Shown here: piece by piece, positions 31,400 to 43,275 of the stretch
Numbering within the stretch: the stretch's first letter is position 1
Layout of the letters: every line of letters begins with the position of its first letter
Origin: Prorocentrum cordatum
Lineage: Eukaryota > Sar > Dinophyceae > Prorocentrales > Prorocentraceae
Assembly: GCA_963575745.1 (NCBI GenBank)
Contig: CAUYUJ010019274.1
Coordinates: 67,501 to 131,500, forward strand
DNA: 64,000 nt
Direction of reading: 5' to 3'
The notes under the pieces: model-generated
Told to the model about the DNA's origin: nothing
Database searches by the model: none
The model's input: only the letters and a program-made list of their open reading frames with translations
Made by a program: the position numbers and the translations under genes

Positions 31400-32480
31400 G
31401 CCTTGGTTATGGGTGAGTGCACATTTCAACGACGGCCTCGGGGTTTATCCACATGTTGGTGCGAATGAAATGCCTGCCATCTACCCACCCCTGGATCTCC
31501 GCATGGCCTTCTCGCCACCTGCTGGCCGCGGCTCGGAAAACTCGCGCGTGCCACGAGACTCTTCGACAACAGGCATGCCACCTCAGGTCAGCTTTGCAGT
31601 GGCGAACGTCAACAAGCCGCGGCCCCGCAGGAGGGCTGCGCGGGGGCATGGCACCAGGATTCGCTGTGGCTACCAAGACGCTGCTGGTCTTAACTTGCCT
31701 GGCCGCATGCTCGTTCTTGCCCATCCATTCTCTACTCGTCGCTTGCACGTAGCGGGCACGCTGGACACTCGTTTGCGTCGGAACGGGTGGACACCAGCAG
31801 GCGACGTTGCAGTTGCCACCGTAGCCGCGAAATCCAAAGGCAAAGATGGAGCAGCGTGGTGGATCAATACGCAGCACGAGTACGCTTGCGGACACAAGCG
31901 AGCACGCCGACATGCACATGCGATCAGCTACTCGCCGCGCCATCTCTTAGTGGCCATACGCGCGCTGCGCGCGTGCCTTGACGCGCCCGTTGGACACGCC
32001 CCTCCCTCTCGACGCCGACACGCACCTGCTGAAGCACAGGCCCGGTGGAGTAATATGACCTCTCATGTCAGCATGCGAGCTCAGCCTGCTACGCTGTACT
32101 GCGTTGTGGATGCCAATGCGACCCTGGGGTCACAGGTGTCAGAACATATAGGAGACGTGGCGCCCGAGGTTGAAAACGTCAGCGGGCGGCGTTTCCATCA
32201 TGTGCTGCGTACAGCGGGACAATGTGCAGCATCTACGTTTCTGCCGTCCTTTTCCTGGAATTAATTCATGGGACCCAGCTACCTCCTGGAGCTCAGAGTC
32301 AGGACCCCTGGCGCAGGATGGACTGCATTAAAGTCCCCACAGGCCAGCTAGCAGGCGCCATGAAACAAGGGGTGGATATCGACCACGACCTCTCGATGCG
32401 ATGTGACGACCATTTCGTGGTTTCAGCTGGTTTGAATGCGTGCCATGCGAAACAGTGTGAGCCGGCCGTCACATGACCCA
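31400..32480 (+). pseudogene. LINE endonuclease-domain remnant (APE type)
   Basis: Two frames together give the late part of an APE-like endonuclease: VVDANATLGSQVSEHIGD (the GDxNxxLG position, about 32105-32155), then GRRFHHVLRTAG and ASTFLPSF. After a frame change near 32255 comes RMDCIKVPTGQL (the RIDY-V position, about 32318-32352) and CDDHFVV (the final Asp-His, 32402-32422). In the family this domain nicks target DNA to prime reverse transcription. The first catalytic blocks (N-terminal Asn and Glu) are not clear. Decayed. Confidence 0.7.
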
Positions 32481-32854
32481 GGTCCCAACAAGCATGTGCA
32501 AATGCCCTGCGAAAGGTACCCCAATCCTCCTTCTCGACTCACCCGGGCGACCACGCCGAGCATTTGAACGCTCACATCTTGAGAGCGGCTGAGCTAGCCT
32601 CGCCGGCCAGCGAAGCAAGAGCGTCAGCGTTGGATAAGGATTCCCAGGGCCACGTCGCGTCAAAGCGAGAACGAATACAATGGAGCATCGCGTTGACATC
32701 GGCATGACAACGACGATGACGAAGATGGCGCTGACCATCCCCACTGGCCCATGCGGAGTGATAGAGCTGTGAGTGGGTCTAAGTTCGAGTGAGTTGCGGT
32801 CCTTTTCTTTATGGGGCGGATTAACTATCACACCGTTTAACATGTATATATACG

Positions 32855-32915
32855 CTCACATCTTCATACATATATATATGTGTATATATATAAACATATA
32901 TATATATATATCTAT
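32855..32915. repeat. AT-rich microsatellite (TATATA)
   Basis: CATACATATATATATGTGTA followed by TATATATATCTATAC. It interrupts the LINE between its endonuclease and RT parts. Confidence 0.9.
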
Positions 32916-33299
32916 ACAGTCACGGGGCACGGGCCCATCGGATTGGACCGCTCCCTGACCAAATATCTGTCGCTAAGATTACACGGGGTGGTAGGGGGGC
33001 CCAAAGCTAGACGTCTCACGGTCAAAACTGTAGCGCCACCCGCGCATGCCATCTAGCAATCCACGGGGCAAGCTTCGGCCTGGCACTGCTCCAGCACAGC
33101 TCAAGGGGCGCGCGCGGCCGGGTGCCGACGTCAGTTTGCAGAGGCCTCTGCCGCCCTACGGCGCGCTGGCGAGGGCTCGAAACAACGGCGTTTCGAGCGA
33201 GCCCCAGCGGAGGCCAGCCCATAAGAAACCTTCCACGAGAAGCCCAAGCCTGAGACCCCAGGACCCCCATTGAGTTTTGGGGTGGGAACGTCACGCTTA

Positions 33300-35630
33300 C
33301 CATCGCAAAACCATCGAAACCCAAGGCACCCTGGAGGCAAGCAGGGCGTTTCTTGGCATGGGCCTCCACTGCACCAGCCCTGAAGGATGCGACAGGACAG
33401 GGAGTCGTCTCCGAGCAGCAGGTCGCGCGACGACTGCAGCAGCACTTGGCAGGATTGGAACTGGCCGCCACCGTGCCCGTCAGTGATGTGCTGACGTTTG
33501 CAGGCTACTTCGGGCGCGCACCGTATGCGCGCACGTCGGTCGACCCCGTCGCTCTCGCATCCATTCACTCTCTTGTTGACGTTCAGTGGTCCTGCCGCCA
33601 AGCACGCAAGTCGGCACCTGGATGTGGAGTAGCTGGGGGCCTCCTTGAGGCCCAGCCCACGGTCAAAGCGGAGCATTATTACCCACAACAGCCCAAATGT
33701 GCCCTGACCTTGGTAGAGCCAAGTACAGTGGAAAGGCAGGTTTGACCGGGGCCCCTATCAAATCCGGACATGCCGAGCCTACACAGTGCGTGAGTTCCAG
33801 GTCAAGCTTGATCTCGTCGCATATCGGCAGGGCTGCCCGACGGAGCCTCAGGGGCACTACACGTGCCTCTCTTGTGCTGCGAGTGGCCCAGCCGCTGGCC
33901 AAGCTGAGGAAACTGTCGTTTGGGGCGCTCTGTTCTGGACGTCGTGCAGGCCTTTTTATGGGCCATTCGGGAGCTCGTGATGCGTGCCCATCGCGAAACC
34001 GACCTAGACGACCTTACAATCGCTACGATAGTTCGAGCAGTTAGCCTGCCACCAGCGGTCTGCACCAACTCGTCGACCGACTCCGACAGCGACCTTCAGT
34101 CCTCTCCGACGCGGGCCCTCACGCGATGGCCCAGGTTGAGCAATGCTACCAGGCGCCCCGGTTGCACGATGAAGGTGCTGGACAGATATCAGTACCACAG
34201 CGATCCTGTTTTTCCTGGACAGGCCCTCGCGGATGCGCGCGCACAGATGCTCGAGGATATCCCTACATGCTGCCTCATACGGACACGCCGATCCCTTGGG
34301 CACCTCATTGCAGGCACCACAGGAGATGCCCCCCCCCCCGTCAAGAAGAGCTCCCATTGGTCGACATCTCGTATGCCGACGACGGCACCATCATTCTTAT
34401 CATGCCTCCTGGGCAGCTCTACGACGTTCTCAGTTGGTCCCTGGCTCTCGCGTCGGAGACCGTTGCACGACGCGGGCACATTCTGAACGTCGGTTCAGAG
34501 GGGTATCGGACACACTTGGACCAGTGAGTGCACCCACTGTGCACAACCAGGTACACATGGTTCGGCATTCGATGCAAGTGCTGCGATGACCCCCGAGATC
34601 CGATATCGAGCGGCCACCACTGCCCCCCCATGCAAGTGCTCCGTCAGCGTGTCTTTGCGTCCGACGACCTCCCCCTGCACCATCGGCTTGCGTTGGCAGA
34701 CAGTCTCGTCATGTCAGGGCGCCTATATAGTGCAGGTGCGTGGCCCATTCTCACGACAGCAGAAGCCAAGTTGGCGCATACCGAGATCATGATGATATAC
34801 CGTGCTGCCGCACGTGCCCACTTCCAGAGGAATGCCTCTCAGGTGACCGATGCCCTGGTCCTTGCTGGGTTGTGCAGAGCTGCCCCAGATGTCACCCCGC
34901 ACGCAGCTAAGCTCCGACTCCTGGGCCCACGCTGGGCCTCATCTGGCCTTTGCAGCCGTGACAGCGGAGTGGTTAGCGGCTTCCGACGACCAGGTTCGAC
35001 AGCGCACGACCTTGGGCCATTGGATCCAGGACCGTACGCGGCTGCGTCTCGCGGTCAAGCAATGCCAGGAACACCCCCTACCAGCCAATGACTTGAATGC
35101 CTGGGAGATGCCCATACGACGCAGCCAGCCCGCCGGGAAGCGCATCATACGCATCGGTGTGCACGCGTATACGCAGCATCAGACCAAGAACACACTCGCT
35201 CAGCACGTCAAATCCCAGTTCTTTACAAAAGAATGTGCAGCGGAAGTGCCCCACCGCGTGTACACTGACGAGAAGGGACGACTTGTGCCACCACCGCCGC
35301 CTACAGCCGAGCCACGCATGGAGTGCCCATGGTGCGGGGGGGCTGCTGCTCGACATCGCGCGCTGCGCACGCGCGGTGCACGCGTGCATCGACAGCTGGT
35401 GACGCTCGCGCGAGGGTGCGCCGGGCACGACGGTGCGCACACGGTATGTTTGTTGAAGTTCAACGCTCGGCCACATCTCGTGGGCCACCTGCCGATCGAT
35501 CCCTTCGACGCCCGCTTGCGGACGCACTCGCCATGGACAGCCCTCCCTACCCCCTACAGGACCCACCTCGACCTGCCCAGCTTGCCAGACACACCAACCA
35601 CGCATGCACTCCACGTCGCCACGTGATTGT
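33300..35630 (+). pseudogene. LINE reverse transcriptase and C-terminal remnant
   Basis: Fragments over several frames: LQQHLAGLELAA (33440s; linker before RT), DVVQAFLWAIRELV (33935-33980; motif A region, the catalytic Asp followed by x-x-x-Ala-Phe), then DISYADDGTIILI with YADD at 34372-34383 (motif C), GHILNV, VFASDDLPLHHRLALADSLV (34650s) and YSAGAWPILT (34728-34758), which match the post-RT portion. Later ECPWCGG with spaced His (35322-35400) forms a possible C-terminal zinc finger. Frame changes at about 34520, 34640 and 34900 make this nonfunctional. Confidence 0.78.
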
Positions 35631-35899
35631 GCCTACCACGCGTACACCTGGCCGTCTTACTCAGCTCTCCACTGACGTCGCGGCTCTCGTGCCGCAGGCC
35701 TATGCCCGTCAGGTCTGATTGGAAAGCGACAGCTACCTCGCGCTGGAGGCACGTGCCGCCCTCCTGCCACCGCCGCCCCCCCGACAAGGACGATGCCAAG
35801 CTGCACGCCCTCTACCCGCCTGCCCAGTTCGAGCGAAATCCGACACGGATGCTCCTCGCCGAGCAGTATACGAACATGGCTGCGCAGAGTCTGCCCTCT

Positions 35900-36715
35900 G
35901 CCATCCCTCGGACAGAGAGTTTCACCCTTAACCGATACTGCGGACGACGACGGCCAGGGGATGTCCAGGCGTGTTTGGAGTGGGCCCAATATCAGACCGA
36001 TGTTTCGGCAACCGTCCTGTCGATCGAAATCGAAATCGGCCCAGTAATCGGTAACATGATGCGTCCTGAGTCATTGGAGGTTTGGCAGGAACCCATTCGG
36101 CCCAAACGTGTGTCACTGCCAGGAGGGGGACCCCCATGCGAGACGTGGGCCGCGATCCGACGGGCCCGCGATGCAGACCCTCCCCCTCTCCGATCCCACG
36201 ATGAAGTCTGGGGCCTCCTTGCCGTGACTCCCAGACAGCTGGAGTAGCTCAGAATAGGGAGCAAGCTCCTTGGGGCCATGATCGAACTGTTCGCAGTACA
36301 TTTGACCGTCGGGACCAGCGTTTGGATGGAACATCCCATGCCTGCGAGCTGGCGCACAGAAGCAGTCAGCTCTCTCTACTGCCCTCCCCTCAAGGCCGTG
36401 ATGGCCTCCCTGGCTGCGACAGTGACCGATTCCGATCAATGCGAGCACGGCCAAGTTGCGCGGGCCGGGCCCCCACATGAATCCTTGCATTGCGCATGGG
36501 CACGCTGCACGAACGACTACGGGAAACGCCAGGAAGAGGACGTTGCTCACATGGTCGTAGGGCCAACGAGGTGCTAATGGGGTTCGACAGGGCTCGAGCT
36601 GAGTGGCGCACGGCCAAAAAGAAGACGTACCCACCAGCGCTATGCTGGCTATTGGCCGACGGCATCATGGACGCAGTCAATCATATGCGCGCGTCACGTG
36701 ATGACGATGCGTGGC
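35900..36715 (+). pseudogene. LINE C-terminal methyltransferase-like (PPC) domain remnant
   Basis: After RRPGDVQACLEWAQYQTDV comes GGGPPCETWAAIRRA with Pro-Pro-Cys at 36131-36139, then PPPLRSHDEVWG. A TAG interrupts at 36245-36247 but the same frame goes on to WMEHPMPASW with Glu-His-Pro at 36329-36337, DQCEHG, and a Cys-rich piece ending 36577. The end, in another frame, is KKTYPPALCWLLADGIMDAV. The order PPC, EHP, Cys-rich, YPxxLC is the same as in the copia polyprotein at 38985-39610. Pro-Pro-Cys is the catalytic motif IV of C5-cytosine methyltransferases; Glu-His-Pro would stand for Glu-Asn-Val of motif VI. Confidence 0.6.
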
Positions 36716-36720
36716 AAGAA

Positions 36721-36906
36721 AAGATGGGGGAGGAAGAGGAGGAGGAGGAGGAGGAGAACGAGGGGGAGGAGGAGGAGGAGGAGGAGGAGGAGGAGGAGGA
36801 GGAGGAGGAGGAGGAGGAGGAGGAGGGAGGGGGAGGAGGAGGAGGAGGAGGAGGAGGAGGAGGAGGAGGAGGAGGAGGAGGAGGAGGAGGAGGAGGAGGG
36901 GGAGGG
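36721..36906. repeat. (GGA)n microsatellite, left flank of copia
   Basis: GGAGGA with GAA and GGG changes. The last five bases, GAGGG (36902-36906), are repeated directly after the 3' LTR (44305-44309). Confidence 0.95.
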
Positions 36907-37092
36907 TGTTTTTGTCAGAGTGAGCCACAGACCAGTGTACTGTCGACAGTGTTTTGCCTTGTTCATGTGCGCTCTATCTCCGCTGCCGTTTGGATCAGGG
37001 ATTGTTCGCAGTGCGGGGCACTAGACAAAACCTTGCATCTTTATGTCTCTGCACATCATGTGGTCAGCCAGTGGGAAGCAGTGGTTTTCCCA
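36907..37092 (+). repeat. 5' LTR, 186 bp
   Basis: Begins TGTTTTTGTCAGAG and ends GGTTTTCCCA. It differs from the 3' LTR only at the C of CATCTTTATG (G in the 3' copy) and the G of CTCTGCACA (A in the 3' copy). No obvious TATA box was recognised. Confidence 0.95.
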
Positions 37093-37093
37093 T

Positions 37094-37110
37094 TGGTAGC
37101 GGAGCAGGTT
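37094..37110 (+). promoter_or_regulatory. Primer binding site, initiator tRNA-Met type
   Basis: TTGGTAGCGGAGCAGG starts two bases after the LTR. TGGTAGCAGAG is the complement of the 3' end of eukaryotic initiator tRNA-Met; this copy matches with one change (G for A). Confidence 0.75.
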
Positions 37111-37176
37111 GCTCCAGCGTCCTAGGAGGGACGCCCAGTTCCTGCCGGGAGGCGCCGGCAGACGACAGACCACAAC

Positions 37177-40100
37177 ATGACGACAGAGTCCACGGAACCG
37201 AAGGGGCTTCGGTATTTCAACGAAGATGGCGGTCAGAGCAGCAATCAGGAGCTGCGCAAGTGGATCAAGTGGGTTCGTTCGGCGATGGCATGCCGAAAGC
37301 TCGAGTCCACGCAGAAGGGGCCTCTCGTCTACACACTGCTGCAGGGATCAGCGCTGGAGATTGTAGACCATCTTGAGTTTGAAGACTATGAGGTATAGGA
37401 CGGTGAACAGATCCTGTTAGACCTCTTGTTGAAGCGCTGGCCTGCGAAAGAACAGGAGGATACCCTCGGCGAGCACCTGGAGGCGGTGTTCACGCTCCAG
37501 GGACGGGAAGGGGAACCCATCGCTGCCTGGCTGGGCCGGGCGAAGGAGGTGTTTCAGAAGTGTGGTGTCAAAGCCAACGTGCAGTTTCCGACGGAGGCCC
37601 AGGCCTGGATCTTGTTGCATCGGTGCGGGTTTACGCCTGACCAGCGGGCCATCGTGAAGGCGAAGGCGGTGAAGTACACGGCGGACGCCATGGAAGAGGC
37701 GATTCGAGCGGTGTTTCCCACTTACAAGGTGCCGAAGCAGCGACGTGCCGAGGCGGGCGCGTTCCTGGCTGACCAAGCATAGGATGATGAAGACGGTTTT
37801 CCTCCCTCTCCGCTGCCGTGGCAGTATGAGACGGAGGCGGTCCAGGAGGATGACTTCGCGGACGTCGATGCCCTCCTGGCCGAGGGTTCTCTGGAGGCGG
37901 CAGTGCCCGACGAGGTCTTCGAGGAGGCTGAGTTGGTCGAAGTGCTGGCGGCAACGTGGAAGGAGAAACGTCAGGAGATCAACGATGCCCGCAAGACGCG
38001 GAATTTCCAGAAAGCAGACAATCTGCAGATCACCTTCCGCCGCGAGCTCGAGGAGGCCAAGCGGAAGACCCGGTGCCACGCCTGCAAGCAGATCGGCCAC
38101 TGGTCCCGAGAGTGCCCGAAGAAGAAGGGCAAGGGTTTCGGCAAGCGCGGCAAACCTTCGGCGGCGGCGGGGGCAGCGTTCGTGGTCCTGGAAGGAGCCG
38201 GAGCGCATGATGCCAGCCTGGCCACCATGTTGCAGCAGATGCGGGCTCGTCGTGCCGTGGCGGAGCCGGGCGAGGGTAACCCGATGGAGATCCTCTTCGC
38301 ATGCCCGACGGGCAAAGGTGTGGTGGATCCTGGCTGTAGTAGGACACTCATCGGGGAGAACCCGCTGGCGAAGCTGAAGTCCCTGTTGGAGTCCAGAGGC
38401 CAGCGCTTGGAGTTCTACGAGGAGATGAACGTGTTCAGGTTCGGAAACAGTGTTCGAGAGGAGTCGAATCTGGCGGTCAAGATCCCTGTCGAGATCGGCC
38501 AGGTGCAGGGCTACATCACGGCCGCGGTGGTACGGGGGGACGTCCCGCTCCTGCTGAGCAAGCCGCTGCTGAAGGCCCTCCAGGGCCGTATGGATTTCAC
38601 GACGAATCGGATCTCGTTCGACGCACTGGGGACCACGGTGGACCTCGAGGAGACAGAGTCCGGAAACTATATCATGCTAGTGGTCGCAGACATCGCGGAT
38701 GTCTGCACGGTGGCGGCCAGCAACGAGCCGCTATTGCCGAGGGAGCCCACGACGGAGCCTGAGAGCTTGAAGGGCTCGGTGGAGGAGGAGAAGGAGAAGG
38801 CCACGGAGGACACGGAGGAGGAAATCCCGAAGGAGACCAATATGGAGGTGGAGATGAGTCAGGTGATCCCTGGGGCCACGGAGAACTTGGAGGAGCCCGG
38901 GACCTCGGTGCTGAAACGCAAAATCCGACGCCAGTTGCAAGAACATCTTCGGGAGGCTCTAGGTATTTCCCATGAGAAAGTACTATGGCGGGTTTCGGAA
39001 CTGTTTTCCCCACCTCGGGTACTGAAGCGGGCCGAAGAGACCAACCGTGGAACGGGACGTAGTTACGACTTACTGACGGGTTACGATCTTTCCGACCGGA
39101 CGGTTCAACATAAGATCACCAACGAGCTGAAACGGTTTCGACCCCGTGTGCTGGTGGCATGCCCCCCCTGTACCTGGTGTGGCGGTTTTGCGACGGTGAA
39201 TGCACGACTGCACAGTATGACGGAACATATGCGTATGGTACGGGAGGCACGTGCGCACATACGGTACTGCATATGCGGGATACATGCACAACTCGATCGC
39301 GGATACGATGCCGTATTTGAACACCCCGTGCGTTCGATTGCGTGGAGGATGCCCGAGATGCAGCGTTTACGGGAACGGATGTTGGAGATATCGACCGATA
39401 TGTGTGCACACGGTCTACGAGAACCCGGGTGCCCCAACTTTATGAAGAAACAAACTCGTTTGCTGGTTTCGTCTCAACGACTGGCTCAGTGTCTGGGTAA
39501 ACGGTGTCCCGGGAACCACGATCATATGACCATCGAAGGAAAGTCGAACGGTGTTTCTGGGAGTAAATGGGCAGGTTTATATACGACGGACTTTTGTGAA
39601 GCGATCTTGCGAGGCACCGACGACCTCGCACAGTTCTGGGCCGCACGTGTGGACGCTCCTCTGAGTTTTGAGCAGGAGCTGTCGCTTCTGCCCCTGGAGG
39701 CCAGCCTACGCGAGGTCTCACAACGCGGGAGTCTGCAGCTGCTAGAGGCCGAGCTGTCTCAGTGCTGCTTGGCCGCGGACCTGGAGGATCCCGAGGCTGA
39801 ACAGGACCAGCCCAACTCTCCTTCCCCTATTGCAAATGCCCAGAACATCCGAAATGCCCTCAGGAAGCTACACGTTAACCTGGGCCACGCGGCCCCTCGG
39901 GAGATGGTCCGGATCCTACGACACGGCGGGGGACACGATGAGGCCATTCGGCTGGCACGAAGTTTTCGGTGTGATACCTGCGATGAAAACAAGATGCCGA
40001 AACCATCTGGAACCGTCTCAGGACATCGGATTTTGGAGTTCAACAAACAGGTAGGAATCGACGGGGTAAACATTCCCGGCTGGAAGGGACCTACACACAC

Positions 40101-43100
40101 GGTTCCCGCACTCAATATTGTGGACGACGCGTCGTCCTTCCAGGTGATGGTACCACTGTTACAGGGAGAAAACTCCGGGACGATTCGGGAAGACTACCGA
40201 CAGCTTTGGAAGCGTTTGGCCGGTCCAGCCGAGCGTATTGTGGTGGATGCGGGGAAGGCCAACATTGGGGCCGCCCTTACGGACCCACTGGAGCTCGAAC
40301 AGAACGAGATTGTGCCGGTAGCGGGGGAGGGACAATGGCAAAACGGAAAAACTGAATCACACGGGGGATGGTGGAAGCGGATTTTCAAGAAACTACTGGA
40401 AACGGTCCAACCTCAGAATTATGATGAGTGGGCCGAGTGTGTCGATGCGACGACTGACGCCAAGCAGCGCATGCTGCGGGTGGACGGCTATTCCCCTTAT
40501 CAACATGTGTTGGGCCAGGAACCCCGACTCCCTGGAGATTTGCTTCAGGACGCTGTCGATGCGGTGAGCGCGACTGGCCCGTTGTATGATACCGCCTGTG
40601 CCAAATCCCGCGAGATACGCCAACAGGCGATGCATGCTTTGCTCCAGGCCCGGGACGATCAGGATCTCCGTCGTCCTGTCTCTTCCCGAAACCGAGTTAC
40701 TCACGCTTTCCAACCCGGGGACAAGGTGGCCTACTGGCGGAAGGGGAAGAAGGCCCATGCGAGGTGGCATGGACGCGGAATACTTATCGGTCAACAGGGG
40801 CGAAACTGGTGGCGATCCCATCGGGGACACCTCATTCGGGCCGACCCTTCCCAACTCCGACCGGCCTCGACCAGCGAGGTACAAGCAGATCAACTTGTGG
40901 AGCAAGTGCTCCAGGATGAGAAACAACGACTGAGCTCCGTTGGGGGTCACCTACACTTCTTGGACCTCACCAAGCAGGAGTTCCCCATGGCCCCTCCAAA
41001 GTTCCATGACAGTAGGCCCGTTACAGAGACCCCGATCGAAACTCCCACCGAGATAGCCGAAACCCCGAGTGCTCATATCGACCCCAGAGGTCTCGTTATG
41101 ACAGGACCTCCAGTGCCTCCCGAGCCTCCGACCGGGTCCCCAACGACTCCAGCAGTAGGTCCGGCACAGCCCGTCCAACAACCACGACGACGTATGACTA
41201 CGAAACGACCTATCGACGAGGTCATGCAGCCCGTGGCCCAACAGGGCCCACGCCTTTCCGTGACCACCGAGGGACGAGACTCGACGATGCTCGACGACGA
41301 ACCACACGACGACGACCTCCTACCCCTGATAGCTCCCGAGGACTTTGCTGTTGAGACAATGCCGCTGCTCCGACAGGCTACACGAAGCCAGTCCCTCGAG
41401 CGTGAGGCTCTCCTGTGTCAGGCCGAGGGGCCCGAGGTTGCTGCTCTCACGACGGCGGCCATCGAACACATTGCCCGGGTAGAAGCTACTAATACCACTG
41501 GATGGCGCCAACCCTTTACGACACTGTTGGCTGGAGCCATCTCACGACGCGGTCGGAAGGAACTCAGTTTCAAGGGCGCCTCCAGCGAGCTGATCCGCAA
41601 AGGCGAGACGGCCCGTGCCCTGGAGGTCGACAATCTGATTCTGAAGGGATGTCTACGGGTGGTACCCAAGAGGGAGGAGCAGGAGGTGAGGACCAAGTGG
41701 AGTTCCCGGTTCATCCCAGGACGTTTTGTGATGACTGAGAAGGAGGAGGAGGGCCAACCTACCCGTATCAAGGCCCGCTGGTGCCTCAGGGGGTATCTAG
41801 ATCCCGACCTATCTGAACTGATTCGAGAGGGGAAGCTACAGAGTCCTACTATTACGCCTTTCGGGAGAGCGGTATGCCTGCAGATGGTGGCGAGCCACCA
41901 GTGGGATTTGCAATTCGGTGATGTGCACTGTGCTTTCCCAGAAGCCAAGAACATCCAGAGACGGGAACCACTTTCCACGACATTACCCAAGGGCGTTCCA
42001 GGACATCCTGAGGGGGAGATTATGGAAGTTACCGGAAACCTGTACGGGAAAAACGATGCACCGTTTGACTGGTTTCAGGAATGTAATGGCTGTTTACGAC
42101 AACTTGGCTTCTGCCCCAGTCGATTTGACCCCTGCCTCTACTTCCTACGAGACCACGGTAATCGTGTGGGTGTGCTGGCTTGCCACGTGGATGACAGCAT
42201 CACGGGCGGGCATGGCGCTCTGTATGACGAGGCTATCCAACTCCTGCGCGAACGATTTCCGTTTCGCAAGTGGCAGACCCACACTGGCGAATTCTGTGGC
42301 ACCCACTACACCCAGGACCCCGAAACAAAAACCATCCAGGGGAACCAGGCCAAGTTCGTGGAGAAAATGCGGCCAGTTCGTTTTAGCCGACAACGACTGC
42401 GGGACCCCAAAGCCAAGGCCAACGCGACCGAGATTGCCCAGGGACGATCCTGTTTCGGAGACGGTGGATGGGTGTGCAAGGAGACCCGACCAGATCTTTC
42501 CCGTCAGGTCTCTTTCGGCCAGAGCTGTTTTCCACAGCCTACTGTGGGTGAGTTAGCTCAGAGTGCTGCGATGGTGCGTCGTGCCAAACAATATGCGGAC
42601 TTGGCAATTACTTACCTGCCGATACCACCCGGACAACTGACCATGATCGCACACCTGGATGCAGCCTGGGGAAATGCGAAAAACCACGGAACCCACGCTG
42701 GATATGTTCTGGCGTTCACGTCTACCGACATGTCCCTCGGCAAAGAGGCCCCCTGGACCCCGTTTAACTGGCGTTCGTTTCGACTTAAACGACTGGTACC
42801 CAGTACACTGTCGGGAGAGGCTCAGGCAGCCTCCATATGCTGTGCTGCCCTGGAGTGGATGTCCTTGCTGTTGTATGAGGCCCTCGACGGGCCCATCGAT
42901 GTGAAGAATATTGACGACTGTATGTGTACGCGGGAACCAATTGTGGTTTGATATGACCATGTGAAAGCGAACACCTCCCCCTCCAGCCTAGAAGACAAGC
43001 GGTGTGCCATCGATGTGGTGGTGATCAAAGACTCGGTCAAACGCTGCGGTGCGAGTTTCCGCTGGTGCCCGACAAACCGACAACTAGCTGACGCCCTTAC

Positions 43101-43275
43101 TAAGGATGAAGGGGACCCCGCAGACCTCTTGCGGGCCTGCATGAGAGCCAATAGGTACCAACTTGCCGACGAACAGTATGTGCTTGAATTAAAAGCTAGC
43201 GAACGGGAGAACCGACGGTCACGTGGGGCCCAAAGAAAGGAACAATCGACGAGGATGCCTGGGGATCCTGTGTGA
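37177..43275 (+). pseudogene. Copia gag-pol polyprotein, one frame with three in-frame stops
   Basis: A single frame runs from ATG 37177 to TGA 43275, broken by TAG 37396-37398, TAG 37780-37782 and TGA 42949-42951; the longest open part is 37903-42951. Domains in order: gag with zinc knuckle CHACKQIGHWSREC (C-x2-C-x4-H-x4-C, 38074-38115); protease with VVDPGCSRTLIG (Asp at 38326; Pro replaces the usual Ser/Thr of Asp-Ser/Thr-Gly); methyltransferase-like domain (about 38985-39610); integrase with H-x4-H (39871, 39886), C-x2-C (39970, 39979) and Asp 40060, Asp 40246, Glu 40354 (D-x35-E); RT with FGDVHCAF (Asp 41920) and HVDD (42184-42195); RNase H with HLDAAWG (Asp 42658), SGEAQ (Glu 42817), an Asp-Asp at 42913-42918 and ADALTK (Asp 43090). 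Apart from the stops and the protease residue, the catalytic set is intact. Confidence 0.93.
38985..39610 (+). other. Methyltransferase-like domain within the copia polyprotein
   Basis: Between protease and integrase the frame reads VSELFSPPRVLKRA, LLTGYDLSD, LVACPPCTWCGG (Pro-Pro-Cys at 39163-39171), DAVFEHPVRSIAW (Glu-His-Pro at 39319-39327), HGLREPGCPNFMKKQTRLLV, NHDHMTI (His-x-His at 39517-39525) and LYTTDFCEAIL. The layout resembles a C5-cytosine methyltransferase: a Gly-x-Asp loop, then motif IV Pro-Pro-Cys, then motif VI Glu-x-x. It is short and lacks a clear motif VIII (Gln-x-Arg-x-Arg) and target recognition region. Copia elements of plants and yeast have no domain here. The LINE at 35.9-36.7 kb and the fragment at 51.3 kb carry a related one. 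Confidence 0.7.

Larger units (their letters stand above)
28620..36720 (+). mobile_element. Long decayed LINE (LINE-2 of this window) inside RPSA intron 1
   Basis: In order on the plus strand: an ORF1 with a zinc finger and coiled coil, an endonuclease-like domain, an RT with a YADD box, a C-terminal Cys/His segment and a methyltransferase-like Pro-Pro-Cys domain. This is the order expected of a non-LTR element with an extra C-terminal domain. Many frame changes and in-frame stops show that it is old. The element is antisense to RPSA. Its 3' part runs into the GGA tract in which the copia element sits, and related LINE sequence resumes at 44460, so copia may have split it; this is not proven. 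No poly-A tail or target duplication was recognised. Confidence 0.8.

Noticed and set aside
38985-39610. Calling the PPC domain a complete, active DNA methyltransferase
   Set aside because: Only motif IV-like and VI-like words and a Gly-x-Asp loop are visible. No clear motif VIII or target recognition region, so the name methyltransferase-like is as far as the sequence goes.
37396-42951. Reassigned or readthrough stop codons in the copia polyprotein
   Set aside because: RPSA and LINE frames use standard codons, stops of two kinds occur, and the element also has a frameshift. Ordinary decay is simpler; kept only as a low-interest test.
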